64,000 nucleotides of DNA from an uncultured Caryophanales bacterium (GCA_946628045.1 CAMOVZ010000002.1:1-64000); one strand, 5' to 3'. Positions 16,557 through 25,856 are shown, counted from the first letter of the stretch. Program-made: numbers and translations. Notes: generated by a model not told the origin, from the sequence alone.

Positions 16557-17822
16557 TTATTTATTTAATTCTTTTAATAAATCTACTACTCTTCTCATTT
16601 GTAGATCATATTGAATTAATTCTATTCCACCAAATTCTTTTAAGAAATCAGTCTTTTTCATTTGATATTTTTTAGCAAGTTCTTCAGCTTCTTTTTCTGC
16701 TTCGTCCTTACTAATTTCAATTTTTTCTAGAATAGTAATTTCTTCAAGCATTAATCTATATAAAACATTTTTGTATGCTTCTTTTTCCATTTGACTTCTT
16801 AATTGTTTTTCATCGCTTCCTGTAAATTGATAGTAAACTTCAAGTGAAATTCCTTGCATTTTCATTTGTTCTTCAAATCTACCCATTAAACGATCTACTT
16901 CTTCTTCAACCATTTCTTCTGGAATATCAACATCTACATTTTTAGCTACTTCTTCTAAAATAGTATCAACGTACTTATTTTCAGCATCCATTTCTTTTTG
17001 AGCTTTAATAGAGTTTTTAATTTCATCTTTTAATTTTTCTTCAGAATCAATTCCTTCCATTCCTAAATCTTCGAAGAAATCTTCATCTAATTCACGAGTT
17101 TGTTTTTGTTTTATTTCATTTACTTTTACTTTAAATACAACTTTAGCTCCAGCTAAATCTTTAGCACCATAATCTTCTGGGAATACTAAATCAATATCTT
17201 TAGTATTGCCTGCTTTCATTCCAATTACTCCTTCTTCAAATCCAGGAATAAATGTATGAGAACCAATTTCTAATGAATAATTTTCACCTTTTCCACCATC
17301 GAAAGCTACACCATCTTTGAATCCTTCAAAGTCTATTATAGCTACATCACCATTTTCAACTTTTCCGTCCTTACTAACTAATTCAGTATATCTTTCAAGT
17401 AAATGTCCTAATTCATGATTTACTTCATCATCAGTTACTTCTACTTTTTCAGGTTTAATTTTTAATCCTTTATATTTTTTTACTGTTACTTCTGGTTTAG
17501 TAATTATTTTAAATATGAATGTTACTCCATTATCATCAATACTTTTAATATCAACACTAGGTTGTACTACTGGTTCTAATTTAGAATCATCCATTGCTTT
17601 TTTATATGCATCTTGTAATACAAAGTTTGTTGCATCTAAATAAAGTGACTCTTTACCAAATTTCTTTTCAAATACACTTCTTGGTACTTTACCAGCTCTA
17701 AAACCATCTACTTTAACAGTTTTTTGTTTTTCTACAAATGCCTTATCAACAGCATCTGTCCATTTTTTACCTTCAATCTTAATTTCTAATTCATGAATAT
17801 TTTTATTTTCTTTTTTTGCCAT
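16557..17822 (-). CDS. tig: trigger factor
   Basis: The protein has 421 residues and the standard three parts. The ribosome-binding N-domain carries the signature GFRAGKVPRSVFEKKFG at about residues 41-57. The FKBP-type prolyl isomerase domain (about 150-240) has VAIIDFEGFKDGVAFDGG. The C-terminal helical chaperone arms follow. Trigger factor sits at the ribosome exit tunnel and shields nascent chains. It is single, with its own promoter and terminator. The SD is GGAGGG. Confidence 0.96.
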   Translation of the reverse strand: MAKKENKNIHELEIKIEGKKWTDAVDKAFVEKQKTVKVDGFRAGKVPRSVFEKKFGKESLYLDATNFVLQDAYKKAMDDSKLEPVVQPSVDIKSIDDNGVTFIFKIITKPEVTVKKYKGLKIKPEKVEVTDDEVNHELGHLLERYTELVSKDGKVENGDVAIIDFEGFKDGVAFDGGKGENYSLEIGSHTFIPGFEEGVIGMKAGNTKDIDLVFPEDYGAKDLAGAKVVFKVKVNEIKQKQTRELDEDFFEDLGMEGIDSEEKLKDEIKNSIKAQKEMDAENKYVDTILEEVAKNVDVDIPEEMVEEEVDRLMGRFEEQMKMQGISLEVYYQFTGSDEKQLRSQMEKEAYKNVLYRLMLEEITILEKIEISKDEAEKEAEELAKKYQMKKTDFLKEFGGIELIQYDLQMRRVVDLLKELNK

Positions 17823-17844
17823 AATATTCCCTCCAACGACTTAT

Positions 17845-17873
17845 ATTATACATTAAAAATCATTATAAAACAA
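17845..17873 (-). promoter_or_regulatory. putative promoter of tig
   Basis: TTGTTT (17868-17873), 17 bases, and TATAAT (17845-17850), minus strand, lie about 23 bases before the start codon of tig. Confidence 0.5.
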
Positions 17874-17874
17874 T

Positions 17875-17901
17875 AAAAAAGAAGATTATTTATCTTCTTT
17901 A
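17875..17901 (-). terminator. intrinsic terminator of galE
   Basis: AAAGAAGAT/ATCTTCTTT with loop AAATA, followed by T residues on the minus strand. It includes the last codons and stop of galE. Confidence 0.75.
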
Positions 17902-18890
17902 CATTTTAATATGAAGTTATATGAATCTCTCATCATATCCTCTATTCCAAACTCCGCTTTCCAACCAAGCTCTTTATATGCTTTTGAAGGATCTGCATAA
18001 CACTCTGCAATATCACCTGGGCGTCTTTCAACTATTTTATATGGAACTTTAACACCATTTACTTTTTCAAATGTATTTACCATATCTAAAACACTATATC
18101 CTACTCCAGTTCCTAAATTATAATAATTAATTCCTAATTTCATATTTTCAATAGCCTTTAAATGTCCTTTAGCAAGATCTACTACGTGAATATAATCTCT
18201 TACACCAGTACCATCATGAGTAGGATAATCATTACCAAAAATACTTAATTCTTTTAATTCACCACTAGCTACTCTAACTATATAAGGCATCAAATTATTA
18301 GGAATACCATTAGGTTTTTCTCCAATTAATCCTGATTTATGAGCTCCTATTGGATTAAAATATCTAAGTATTATTACACTAAAATCATCATTAGCCTTAG
18401 TAACATCTTTTAAAATCATTTCATTCATTAACTTAGTACTTCCATATGGATTAGTAGTTCCTCCTACTTTACATTCTTCTGTTATAGGTAAGACTTCTGG
18501 ATCTCCATAAACAGTAGCACTAGAACTAAACACAATTTTCTTACAATCATATTTCTTCATTACTTCACATAAATTTAATGTTGAAACTAGATTATTTCTA
18601 TAATACATAATAGGTTTAGATACAGATTCTCCTACTGCTTTATATGCTGCAAAATGAATAACTGCATCAGGCCTTTCAATAGAAAAAATTTCATCTAATT
18701 TTTCTAAATTACAAATATCTTCTACATACAATTTAAAATCTTTGCCAGTTATTGTTTTAATTTTATCTTTTATATCAATACTAGAATTATATAATGCATC
18801 AACTACAACCACTTCATAATCATTTTCTAATAATTCAACTACTGTATGGCTTCCAATAAAACCAAGTCCTCCAGTTACTAATACTTTCAT
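17886..18890 (-). CDS. galE: UDP-glucose 4-epimerase
   Basis: The protein has 334 residues and is an extended short-chain dehydrogenase. It shows the NAD-binding GGLGFIGSH at the N-terminus, SSSATVYGDP with the catalytic Ser, and the YxxxK pair in NPYGSTKLMNE near residue 149. The C-terminus has RRPGDIAECYADP, typical of GalE. It interconverts UDP-glucose and UDP-galactose for surface glycan or galactose use. Its ATG overlaps the stop of the Nudix gene (ATGA), and its SD GGAGGT lies inside that gene. Confidence 0.95.
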   Translation of the reverse strand: MKVLVTGGLGFIGSHTVVELLENDYEVVVVDALYNSSIDIKDKIKTITGKDFKLYVEDICNLEKLDEIFSIERPDAVIHFAAYKAVGESVSKPIMYYRNNLVSTLNLCEVMKKYDCKKIVFSSSATVYGDPEVLPITEECKVGGTTNPYGSTKLMNEMILKDVTKANDDFSVIILRYFNPIGAHKSGLIGEKPNGIPNNLMPYIVRVASGELKELSIFGNDYPTHDGTGVRDYIHVVDLAKGHLKAIENMKLGINYYNLGTGVGYSVLDMVNTFEKVNGVKVPYKIVERRPGDIAECYADPSKAYKELGWKAEFGIEDMMRDSYNFILKCKEDK

Positions 18891-19408
18891 ATTTTACCTC
18901 CATATATTTTATTATATTCTTTAACAACATGTACCATTTCTCTAGCTATTTTAGGATCCATTTCATTAGAATCAATCTTACTAATTAAAAAATCCTCTAA
19001 CCCTTTAAATTCTACATAAAATAAATTAAACTCAGTTTTTAATTCTAATTCATCATATTTTGTTTTAGATAAATCAGGTTCTAAGTCAGTAAATATCTTA
19101 TAATAATAAATTGTATTTAAGACCTTTTTACCAGTACCAAAATAATCATTATCATAAGTTTCTATACATAAGAATGGATCTTCTACTATATCAACATCTA
19201 TTCCTACTTCTTCTTTTATTTCTCTTTTAATACATTCATCAATATCTTCACCATCATCTACATGTCCACCTGGAAATTGATATGTATTATTATTAAATGC
19301 TAATAGTATATTTCCTTTAGAGTTTAATATTAATGCTTTAACTCTAATTACCCTCATTTCTATATCTTCTTCTTTTAAATCATCATCATTTATTACAAAT
19401 TCTTTCAT
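18887..19408 (-). CDS. Nudix hydrolase
   Basis: The protein has 173 residues with a complete Nudix box, GGHVDDGEDIDECIKREIKE then EVGI, at about residues 48-71, so the metal-binding Glu residues are all present. The flanking strands RVIRVKALILNSKGNILLAF fit the fold. The substrate is unknown. It overlaps galE by four bases, so a nucleotide-sugar or nucleotide clean-up role is possible but not shown. Confidence 0.9.
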   Translation of the reverse strand: MKEFVINDDDLKEEDIEMRVIRVKALILNSKGNILLAFNNNTYQFPGGHVDDGEDIDECIKREIKEEVGIDVDIVEDPFLCIETYDNDYFGTGKKVLNTIYYYKIFTDLEPDLSKTKYDELELKTEFNLFYVEFKGLEDFLISKIDSNEMDPKIAREMVHVVKEYNKIYGGKI

Positions 19409-19419
19409 AAAACCACCCG

Positions 19420-20403
19420 TTAATCTTTAATAAATCTCTCCCAATATTCTATAGTATCTGAATCAATAGAATCAAATACTGATTCCATAGTCATAGCTAT
19501 ATAAGTTGCCTTATACCAAACTGTATTATCTTTATTTAAACAACTTGCTTTAGTAGGAGCCATCATATATTCAAAAGTTGATGCCCTATCTTCAGCAGCA
19601 GATGTTTGTGCATAATTATTAACAAAAGATGCATTTTCTAAAAAAGTATTACTATAAGATAAACTTCCATCTATAGTATTATATTGAAAATCATTAGGAT
19701 TCAAACTATCCCAGCTATTAAAATTAGCTTTCTTTTTAAACATATATCTTTCTATATAATGATATGACTCATGATAAAAAGATTCAGGAAAATCATATAT
19801 AGCAGCAATAGATATATTAGCATATTCATAGCTAGAATCAGTTATTCCAGTTATACCTTGCTCAGAATAATTATTAACTATATATATTGTTAATGGTATA
19901 CCACCATCTTTTATTTCTTTAAACAAACCTTCAGGATATAAAGATAATGTATCATACAAATCATTTAACCTTTTATTAATTAATTCGGAATTTGTAACAG
20001 AAACAGTTGATATTCCTCCAACTTTATAACCATCTGTTTCCTTACCATATTTAACAGTAATTGAAAACTCTCTTTCTATTTCTTTACGAAGTATACTATT
20101 TTGCTTTTCAATAGTAGAATCAGTATCACTATTTACTCTGTTATTTGTTTGTTCATCATTTGTAATTATAGTAGTACTATTATTACTATTATTACTATTA
20201 TCAGTTATTACTTCACTACCATTTGAAGGAGTAATAGATATTGTACTATCTATAGGATTTACAACTTCTACATCATTTACTGGATCTATTAATACATGAT
20301 TTGAAGTAATATTTAAAACTATTCCATAAACTAATAAAGTTATTGAGATGACCATTAATACTTTTGCTGTATCTGCAACTTTTCTTTTTGCAATAATTCG
20401 CAT
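19420..20403 (-). CDS. membrane-anchored putative zinc metallopeptidase
   Basis: The ATG at 20403 is chosen: AGAGGAAG lies nine bases upstream, whereas the ATG six codons earlier has no site. The 327 residues comprise a transmembrane anchor (about 12-34), a Ser/Asn/Thr-rich linker (45-105) and an extracytoplasmic domain. That domain has HESYH, an HExxH zinc motif in YDFPESFYHESYHYIERYM, and a downstream acidic helix AAEDRASTFEYMM that could give the third ligand. I do not recognise the peptidase family. It is likely to act on the cell wall side or on secreted proteins. Confidence 0.68.
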   Translation of the reverse strand: MRIIAKRKVADTAKVLMVISITLLVYGIVLNITSNHVLIDPVNDVEVVNPIDSTISITPSNGSEVITDNSNNSNNSTTIITNDEQTNNRVNSDTDSTIEKQNSILRKEIEREFSITVKYGKETDGYKVGGISTVSVTNSELINKRLNDLYDTLSLYPEGLFKEIKDGGIPLTIYIVNNYSEQGITGITDSSYEYANISIAAIYDFPESFYHESYHYIERYMFKKKANFNSWDSLNPNDFQYNTIDGSLSYSNTFLENASFVNNYAQTSAAEDRASTFEYMMAPTKASCLNKDNTVWYKATYIAMTMESVFDSIDSDTIEYWERFIKD

Positions 20404-20449
20404 TAAAACACTTCCTCTCAATAACTCTTAAATACTCACTAAATTTTTA

Positions 20450-21424
20450 TTATGCAGCTTGACTTAATTTTTTAGATAACACATTAATATCGTTATTTAA
20501 TTTTGCTGCTGCTTGTTCATCTGTTGTTACTTTTAATTGTTCTATCATTGACTCTAATTGCTTATTAATATCTTCTTTATTTTCTACCGGACTTGCTGGT
20601 GCTACTTGACCATTAGCTATAGGAGTAACAACTGATGCAGTTTCTTCATTAGCTATAGGTGTAGCAGTTGCTACAGTTTGTTCACTACCAGAATTAAATA
20701 CTATACTTTTATTTTGTTCTTTTGATTTTTTTAATTTAACTGATTGCGCTTCATTAATTAAGATAGCTTTAGGTGCTGTTGTATCAGTTTTAGTATATTC
20801 CACATTTTTAACTTCCTTTTTTCCCTCTACAGCAGGGATTTCAACTCCTTGAGGAGTTAGTGGTGCTAATCCTTGTATTGTAGGAGCTGCTGAAACTATA
20901 TCATCACTTTTGTTTTCATTTTGTGTTTCTAAAGGAGGATTTTCTTCTGTTGGAATTAATGGTGCTAATGATACTTCTTCATTTGCTACAATAGGCTGAG
21001 TTGGTTGAACATTGTTTTCTACTGCACTTCTATCAGCAAACATACTAGATAAAGCTATAATTGGTTTTTCTTCAACCGGTGGTAATACACTAGTCTCTTC
21101 CTTAATTTCTTCTTTACTTTCTTCTACTTGTGGTAATTCAATAGAAGTTTTTTCTTCTTCAACAGGTGGTAATACACTAGTCTCTTCCTTAATTTCTTCT
21201 TTGCTTTCTTCTACTTGTGGTAATTCAATAGAAGTTTTTTCTTCTTCAACTGGTGGTAAAACACTAGTATCTTCCTTAACTTCTTCTTTTGAATTATTTT
21301 TTAAATTATCAATTTCTTTTTCTATATCACTTATCTTTTGTGTTAATTTATTATAATTTACACTCATATCATAAGCATCAGCTTTTACATCTTTTAATTC
21401 TTTTTCTAATTCTTCAATACTCAT
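20450..21424 (-). CDS. acidic, repeat-containing protein paired with DUF1292
   Basis: The protein has 324 residues. A coiled coil (1-45) is followed by about two and a half 29-residue repeats rich in Pro, Glu and Val (TSVLPPVEEEK, then TSIELPQVEESKEEIKEE), then a disordered Pro/Thr/Ala/Val-rich middle and a final helix (290-322). No signal peptide is seen, so it is cytoplasmic. I recognise no family. It sits just downstream of a DUF1292 gene, like the unrelated-looking large protein at 2308. The SD AGGTGGTGAT is strong. Confidence 0.7.
   Translation of the reverse strand: MSIEELEKELKDVKADAYDMSVNYNKLTQKISDIEKEIDNLKNNSKEEVKEDTSVLPPVEEEKTSIELPQVEESKEEIKEETSVLPPVEEEKTSIELPQVEESKEEIKEETSVLPPVEEKPIIALSSMFADRSAVENNVQPTQPIVANEEVSLAPLIPTEENPPLETQNENKSDDIVSAAPTIQGLAPLTPQGVEIPAVEGKKEVKNVEYTKTDTTAPKAILINEAQSVKLKKSKEQNKSIVFNSGSEQTVATATPIANEETASVVTPIANGQVAPASPVENKEDINKQLESMIEQLKVTTDEQAAAKLNNDINVLSKKLSQAA
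21071..21290 (-). repeat. 87-base tandem repeat, about 2.5 copies
   Basis: Units start near 21071, 21158 and 21245 with nearly identical sequence (for example TTCAAC-GGTGGTAA-ACACTAGT). The period is exactly 87 bases, or 29 codons, so the frame is kept. High identity implies recent duplication. Confidence 0.85.
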
Positions 21425-21435
21425 ATCATCACCAC

Positions 21436-21699
21436 CTATGCATTAGCAATCCTTTTCAATAAATTTTGTACATTTAACCATTCATTATCATCAACAATTT
21501 CACTAATCTTTAGTGCACCATTATCCAATACTAATTTAGAAATATAAATAATTTCATCATCATCAACACCAGTTTTTTCACCCTTAGAATAAACTATATA
21601 TTTATTTTGTTTATCATCACTGACTAAATAAGTAATTAATTCTACATCAGTAGTTGAATTGTCTGGATTTTTTATAGTAATCATTTCTTTCTCTTCCAT
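21436..21699 (-). CDS. DUF1292 family small protein (second copy)
   Basis: The protein has 87 residues with the same architecture as the gene at 4023: a first strand pair (MITIKNPDNSTTDVELITYL), then NKYIVYSKGE, then IIYISKL, and a closing helix WLNVQNLLKRI. The role is unknown. The gap to the repeat protein downstream is 11 bases, so they are co-transcribed. The SD is AGGAG. Confidence 0.78.
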   Translation of the reverse strand: MEEKEMITIKNPDNSTTDVELITYLVSDDKQNKYIVYSKGEKTGVDDDEIIYISKLVLDNGALKISEIVDDNEWLNVQNLLKRIANA

Positions 21700-21756
21700 A
21701 TTTTATACTCCTTCTATTCTAAAATATATTATACATAAAAATTAAAAATAAGTAAA

Positions 21757-22968
21757 CTATTTAAATTGAAACATTAACCATTCAGGTTTAAATATTAATA
21801 GTATTCCTATAATAAACATAATTATTCCGCCTAATAAATGAGAATATTTATTATATTTAGTAGAAATACCAGTAATTTTCATTGTAAACATCGCAATAAA
21901 GAATACTATTAAATCATCTAATAAAAAGAATATTATATAAATAACTGTATAGAAAAATCTCATAGAATCACTAACATTATTTAAAGCAAGCAACTCTGTA
22001 AATACTAATGGAAGTCCAGCAGAACATGCAAGTTCTACTAAATTAACTGATACTGCAAGTCCAATAACACCAAGAATAGCTAATATAAAACTTTTTTCAC
22101 TAGTAAATTTTCTAATTTTATTAAATATATTTTTACGTTTCTTATCATCTACTATATCACAACCAGAATCTTTTCTATTTTTAATATAACTTCTAATATT
22201 AATAATAGCCCCAATTAATGCAATAATTGCGATTATATTTCTAACCCAAATAACTGTAGTTATTTTAACTGCTATTTGTATCCAAGATAACATTATTAAC
22301 ATATAAACAAGAGCTGACGTTATTAAAAAAGTTAACCCAATAGCCCACATTCTTTTTCTATTTTTCATTCCAATTAATACACTAATTAAGAATAATAATA
22401 TCCACATAGCACACGGATTAAAACCATCAATAAGTCCAATTACTACTGCTGATGTCATTAAAGATACTCTCTTTAAATTAGTTTTTCCTAAAAGAGGAAC
22501 CTCTATAGTCATTTCTTCATCTGTAGTTTTTTCCTCATCCTTAAATTTATCAACTAAGTCTTCCTTAACAAAACTACCATTTTTAATTCTATCTACTTGA
22601 TCTACATACTTATGATTTGAATAATATTTAATAGCACGTTCAATAGTAGAACCAGTACTAGTACCATAACCTTGCATTATAGTATTACCTATAATAGTAG
22701 TAGGTACTCCATGTCTAGTAACTCCAAACGCTTCATAAATATCATTTAGTAAATTAGAATTTTCTTCATTGTACCAAACTTCATATTTAACTATTTCTAA
22801 ATTATTATACTTATCTTCTATACTATCTAAATATTCAATTTCTGAAGCACAGTGAGGACAACCATCACCATGAAACAAATATAAAGTAACTTTATTCTCT
22901 TTTGCATTAACAACTAAAGGACATAATATAAGTATTAATAATAAACATAATTTAATTATTTTCTTCAA
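21757..22968 (-). CDS. exported thioredoxin-like domain fused to CcdA/DsbD-type membrane domain
   Basis: The start is not ATG. A TTG at 22968 with TAGGTG six bases upstream gives a fine signal peptide (KKIIKLCLLLILILCPLVVN); a GTG at 22977 is the alternative. The N-terminal domain has CPHC in FHGDGCPHCASEIEYL and a cis-Pro region GVPTTII, a thiol-disulfide fold outside the membrane. The C-terminal half has six or more transmembrane helices with the CcdA/DsbD cysteine sites GFNPCAMWILLFLIS and LVELACSAGLPL. Such proteins pass reducing power from cytoplasmic thioredoxin to extracytoplasmic substrates. It overlaps the thioredoxin-like gene by 17 bases, which could supply the electrons. Confidence 0.82.
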   Translation of the reverse strand: MKKIIKLCLLLILILCPLVVNAKENKVTLYLFHGDGCPHCASEIEYLDSIEDKYNNLEIVKYEVWYNEENSNLLNDIYEAFGVTRHGVPTTIIGNTIMQGYGTSTGSTIERAIKYYSNHKYVDQVDRIKNGSFVKEDLVDKFKDEEKTTDEEMTIEVPLLGKTNLKRVSLMTSAVVIGLIDGFNPCAMWILLFLISVLIGMKNRKRMWAIGLTFLITSALVYMLIMLSWIQIAVKITTVIWVRNIIAIIALIGAIINIRSYIKNRKDSGCDIVDDKKRKNIFNKIRKFTSEKSFILAILGVIGLAVSVNLVELACSAGLPLVFTELLALNNVSDSMRFFYTVIYIIFFLLDDLIVFFIAMFTMKITGISTKYNKYSHLLGGIIMFIIGILLIFKPEWLMFQFK

Positions 22969-23230
22969 GTACAACACCTACTTCTTTCATCTTTTCAACA
23001 AATTCCTCCAAAGTAAATTCACCAACTACTCTAAGTATTTCCCTATCTCCATCATAAACTATAAATACTGGCAATTTATCACCCGGATTATATTTTTTCA
23101 CTTCTTCTTCATCCATATCATAATCTAATTCAATATCTTCAAATTTATAATTTTCTTTAAGCTTATTCCATACTTTATTCATTATTAAACAAGCACCACA
23201 CCATATAGCACTAATCTTTACAATCTTCAT
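22952..23230 (-). CDS. thioredoxin-like protein
   Basis: The protein has 92 residues. The active site AIWCGACLIMNKVW (CGAC) lies at residues 11-14 and the cis-Pro site at KLPVFIVYDG. It is cytoplasmic, shorter than classical thioredoxin. It lies between a cysteine desulfurase and a CcdA/DsbD-type protein, overlapping the latter, so it is a good candidate for that protein's electron donor. The SD is GGGAGAT. Confidence 0.87.
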   Translation of the reverse strand: MKIVKISAIWCGACLIMNKVWNKLKENYKFEDIELDYDMDEEEVKKYNPGDKLPVFIVYDGDREILRVVGEFTLEEFVEKMKEVGVVLEENN

Positions 23231-23232
23231 AA

Positions 23233-24354
23233 TTATCTCCCAAAACTAAGTTTATCTAAGCATATCTTAAATGCATCTATAAACTTATCTATTTCATCTT
23301 TAGTAGTCAAATAAGATAAACTTATTCTAAGACTTCTACTAGCTTTATCTTTATCATTAGTAACTGCATAAACTGCTTTTGAATAATTTGCTGTTGCACA
23401 TGCAGTCTGTGTAGAAATATATATTTCATATTCTTCTAAAGCGTGTTGCATTACTTCACTTTTAATGTTTTTTAAACTAATATTAACAATATTAGGAATA
23501 CAATAATCATTACTATTAATATAAACATCTAAATCTTTTAATTTATCTATTAAATAATCATGTATTTCCCTAACATGCTCACATTTTTCATCAAAATTCT
23601 CATAAACAAGTCGTAATGCTTTAGCAAAAGATGCAATCAAAGGGGTTGCTGGAGTTCCACTTCTAAATATAGTAGTACTTTTTCCGCCATGAATTAACGG
23701 TTCAATAATTAAGTTTTCTTTTTTTATTAATGCTCCTATTCCTTTCATACCGAAGAACTTTTGACAAGACATACTAGCTAAATCTAATACACTAAAATCT
23801 ATTTTATCTTTTCCAATACTTTGAGTAACATCACTATGAAAAATAGTTTTAGGATTTTTTCTAACTACTTTACTAATAGCTTCTAAGTCTTGTTTAACAC
23901 CAACTTCACTATTAACAGAAGAAATAGTAACAAGTACTGTATCATCTCTTAATAATCTCTCTAAATCTCCTAAATCCACTCTTCCATTTTCATCTAACTT
24001 AACAAAATCAATTTCATAACCTAAACTAGATAAATAATTTAGTGGTGCTACTATTGATGAATGCTCTAACTCTGTAGTAATAATATGTTTACCACGATTA
24101 GCATATTTAAAACATACACCTTTAATAGCAGTATTATTAGCTTCACTTGCTCCACTAGTATAAATAACTTCACTAGGTTTAACTCCTAATATAGAAGCTA
24201 TCTGTTCTGTCGAAGCATCTATTAATTTTTTTGAATTCACACCTAATAAATGAAGAGAATTAGGGTTACCAATAAACTCTTTACATACTTTACTATACGT
24301 ATCAATTACTAGATCATTAACAGGTGTTGTTGCACTATAATCTAAATAAATCAT
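23233..24354 (-). CDS. cysteine desulfurase, NifS/IscS-like
   Basis: The protein has 373 residues and is a class V PLP-dependent transferase. It starts IYLDYSATTPVNDLVID and has TSGASEANNTAIKG, TELEHSSIVAP, the PLP lysine in SMSCQKFFGMKGIGAL (His of the usual HK replaced by Gln), and the catalytic Cys in STQTACATA near residue 320. It releases sulfur from cysteine for Fe-S clusters or tRNA thiolation. A two-base gap joins it to the thioredoxin-like gene. The partner Nfu scaffold is at 1428. Confidence 0.92.
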   Translation of the reverse strand: MIYLDYSATTPVNDLVIDTYSKVCKEFIGNPNSLHLLGVNSKKLIDASTEQIASILGVKPSEVIYTSGASEANNTAIKGVCFKYANRGKHIITTELEHSSIVAPLNYLSSLGYEIDFVKLDENGRVDLGDLERLLRDDTVLVTISSVNSEVGVKQDLEAISKVVRKNPKTIFHSDVTQSIGKDKIDFSVLDLASMSCQKFFGMKGIGALIKKENLIIEPLIHGGKSTTIFRSGTPATPLIASFAKALRLVYENFDEKCEHVREIHDYLIDKLKDLDVYINSNDYCIPNIVNISLKNIKSEVMQHALEEYEIYISTQTACATANYSKAVYAVTNDKDKASRSLRISLSYLTTKDEIDKFIDAFKICLDKLSFGR

Positions 24355-24404
24355 AATATTCCTTCTTTCAAAACAATTATAAAATTACATATATTATTAT
24401 ACAA

Positions 24405-24433
24405 TAAAAAAGAAGTTGAATCACTCAACTTCT
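24405..24433 (-). terminator. intrinsic terminator of the 24.4-kb surface-protein gene
   Basis: AGAAGTTGA/TCAACTTCT with loop GTGAT, then a T run on the minus strand. Confidence 0.85.
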
Positions 24434-24445
24434 AGTTTAGTTTAC

Positions 24446-25492
24446 TTATTCTTCTCTACAATTGCAATGCTCTGAAATTGGAGATTGAGAATTTATACTA
24501 CAATAACAATATTTGCCATTTTCATTAACACTAACAGAAGAGAAACAATTTATATATCCAGTTCCATCTGCAGTACACATTTTAGTACTTGAATCACCTG
24601 CATATAAACCACTATTTTCATTACTAACTGGAATTCCTTCTGCAGTAAATCTAGAAACTAATGCTAGAGTTTTTGCTCCTTGTGGATTATAAGTACATCC
24701 ATCATTACATTCCCAATCATAATCACTAGTTGAGAAACATATATCTTTATTTGTAGTTACCATACATAATTCTTGCAATGTACCAGCCGCATTTTCACGA
24801 ACATATTCATTTCTATTTATAATACTTCTATTTGTTGTAGAAACTTGTTTATTTTCAACTGTATCAAAATAATAATATGTATAACTTTCAGCATGTCTAT
24901 CAGTAGCAGTATCATCTGCTTGTTTATAAGGAATTTTTAATTGAATAGAATAATTTTCATCAGGAATATTTTCTAATTCTTGAGGAGTTATTGTATCTTT
25001 AAATTTTATTCTTATCTTATATCTTTCTCTAGTTACTGTTGGTGGTGTTGTTGAAAAATCAGCTTTTTCTAATAAATGACCTGATACTGGTTCAACATCA
25101 TCAGCATATTTAACACTAAACTCTAAATAATCAGGTAATTCTTCATCTTCATCACCATTAACAACTACACTTACTATATCAAGCATAGCATTTAATGTAC
25201 CAGCATTTACCGCATCCACTTGAAATTCATAATAGTCTCCTGGGATATTTAATAATACATTAAAACTAACCAATGTATTATCATCTTGGTCTATTGCTGC
25301 TTCTTGATTTACTACAACATCTTCTGTTTTTACTATATCACCTAAAGAATCCCAATATACACTCCATGTATTTTTCTTTACACCAGTAACACCATTTATT
25401 TTCAATGTAGTACTAAGTAAAGCAAAACCTATACTTACCCCTAATAAAAGTATTAATAATAAAAGCAACTTATTTCGTCTCTTATTTTTCAT
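24446..25492 (-). CDS. secreted surface protein, paralogue of the 15-kb gene, cysteine-rich tail
   Basis: The protein has 348 residues. The N-terminus (RNKLLLLLILLLGVSIGFAL, then LSTTLKINGV and KKNTWSVYWD) and the beta-rich domain with LLNIPGDYYEFQVDAVNAGT are clearly paralogous to the protein at 15134. The C-terminal 120 residues are different: they hold eleven or so cysteines, including ECNDGCTYN and KYCYCSINS and a final EHCNCREE. This suggests a disulfide-bonded or metal-binding module. Exported; function unknown. The SD is AGGTGAT. Confidence 0.7.
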   Translation of the reverse strand: MKNKRRNKLLLLLILLLGVSIGFALLSTTLKINGVTGVKKNTWSVYWDSLGDIVKTEDVVVNQEAAIDQDDNTLVSFNVLLNIPGDYYEFQVDAVNAGTLNAMLDIVSVVVNGDEDEELPDYLEFSVKYADDVEPVSGHLLEKADFSTTPPTVTRERYKIRIKFKDTITPQELENIPDENYSIQLKIPYKQADDTATDRHAESYTYYYFDTVENKQVSTTNRSIINRNEYVRENAAGTLQELCMVTTNKDICFSTSDYDWECNDGCTYNPQGAKTLALVSRFTAEGIPVSNENSGLYAGDSSTKMCTADGTGYINCFSSVSVNENGKYCYCSINSQSPISEHCNCREE

Positions 25493-25538
25493 ATTATCAC
25501 CTATTATTATTGTATCAATTATATTTATTAATACAAAT

Positions 25539-25571
25539 AAAAAAAATGTAAATTAATTATAATTTACATTT
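25539..25571 (-). terminator. intrinsic terminator of the 25.6-26.4 kb pair
   Basis: AAATGTAAATTA/TAATTTACATTT with a short loop and a T run on the minus strand. Confidence 0.75.
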
Positions 25572-25586
25572 TATTTTACAGTTTAA

Positions 25587-25856
25587 TTACTTATTAGTGT
25601 TTTGATAATAATCTCTCTCCGCAATAGTTGATGAAATATAATCAAGATCATCTTCAACTATATCCATCTCATCTAAAACTTCTTCTATTTCAAAAATTAC
25701 TTCTTTTAGATTACTACACTTTTGATAAGGAATTTTATACTTATTTAAAACATCTATTTCTTGATTAGTAAGCATCATTCCATTTATATTTTGAAAACTT
25801 CCACTATTAAAATCAATGTTACTTACTATTTTATCTATATCATATTCTTTATCCAT
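25587..25856 (-). CDS. small acidic protein of unknown function
   Basis: The protein has 89 residues, is acidic and probably helical, with one cysteine and no signal. I recognise no family. Its ATG shares one base with the stop of the upstream gene (TAATG), so translation is coupled. It ends just before a terminator. Confidence 0.6.
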   Translation of the reverse strand: MDKEYDIDKIVSNIDFNSGSFQNINGMMLTNQEIDVLNKYKIPYQKCSNLKEVIFEIEEVLDEMDIVEDDLDYISSTIAERDYYQNTNK

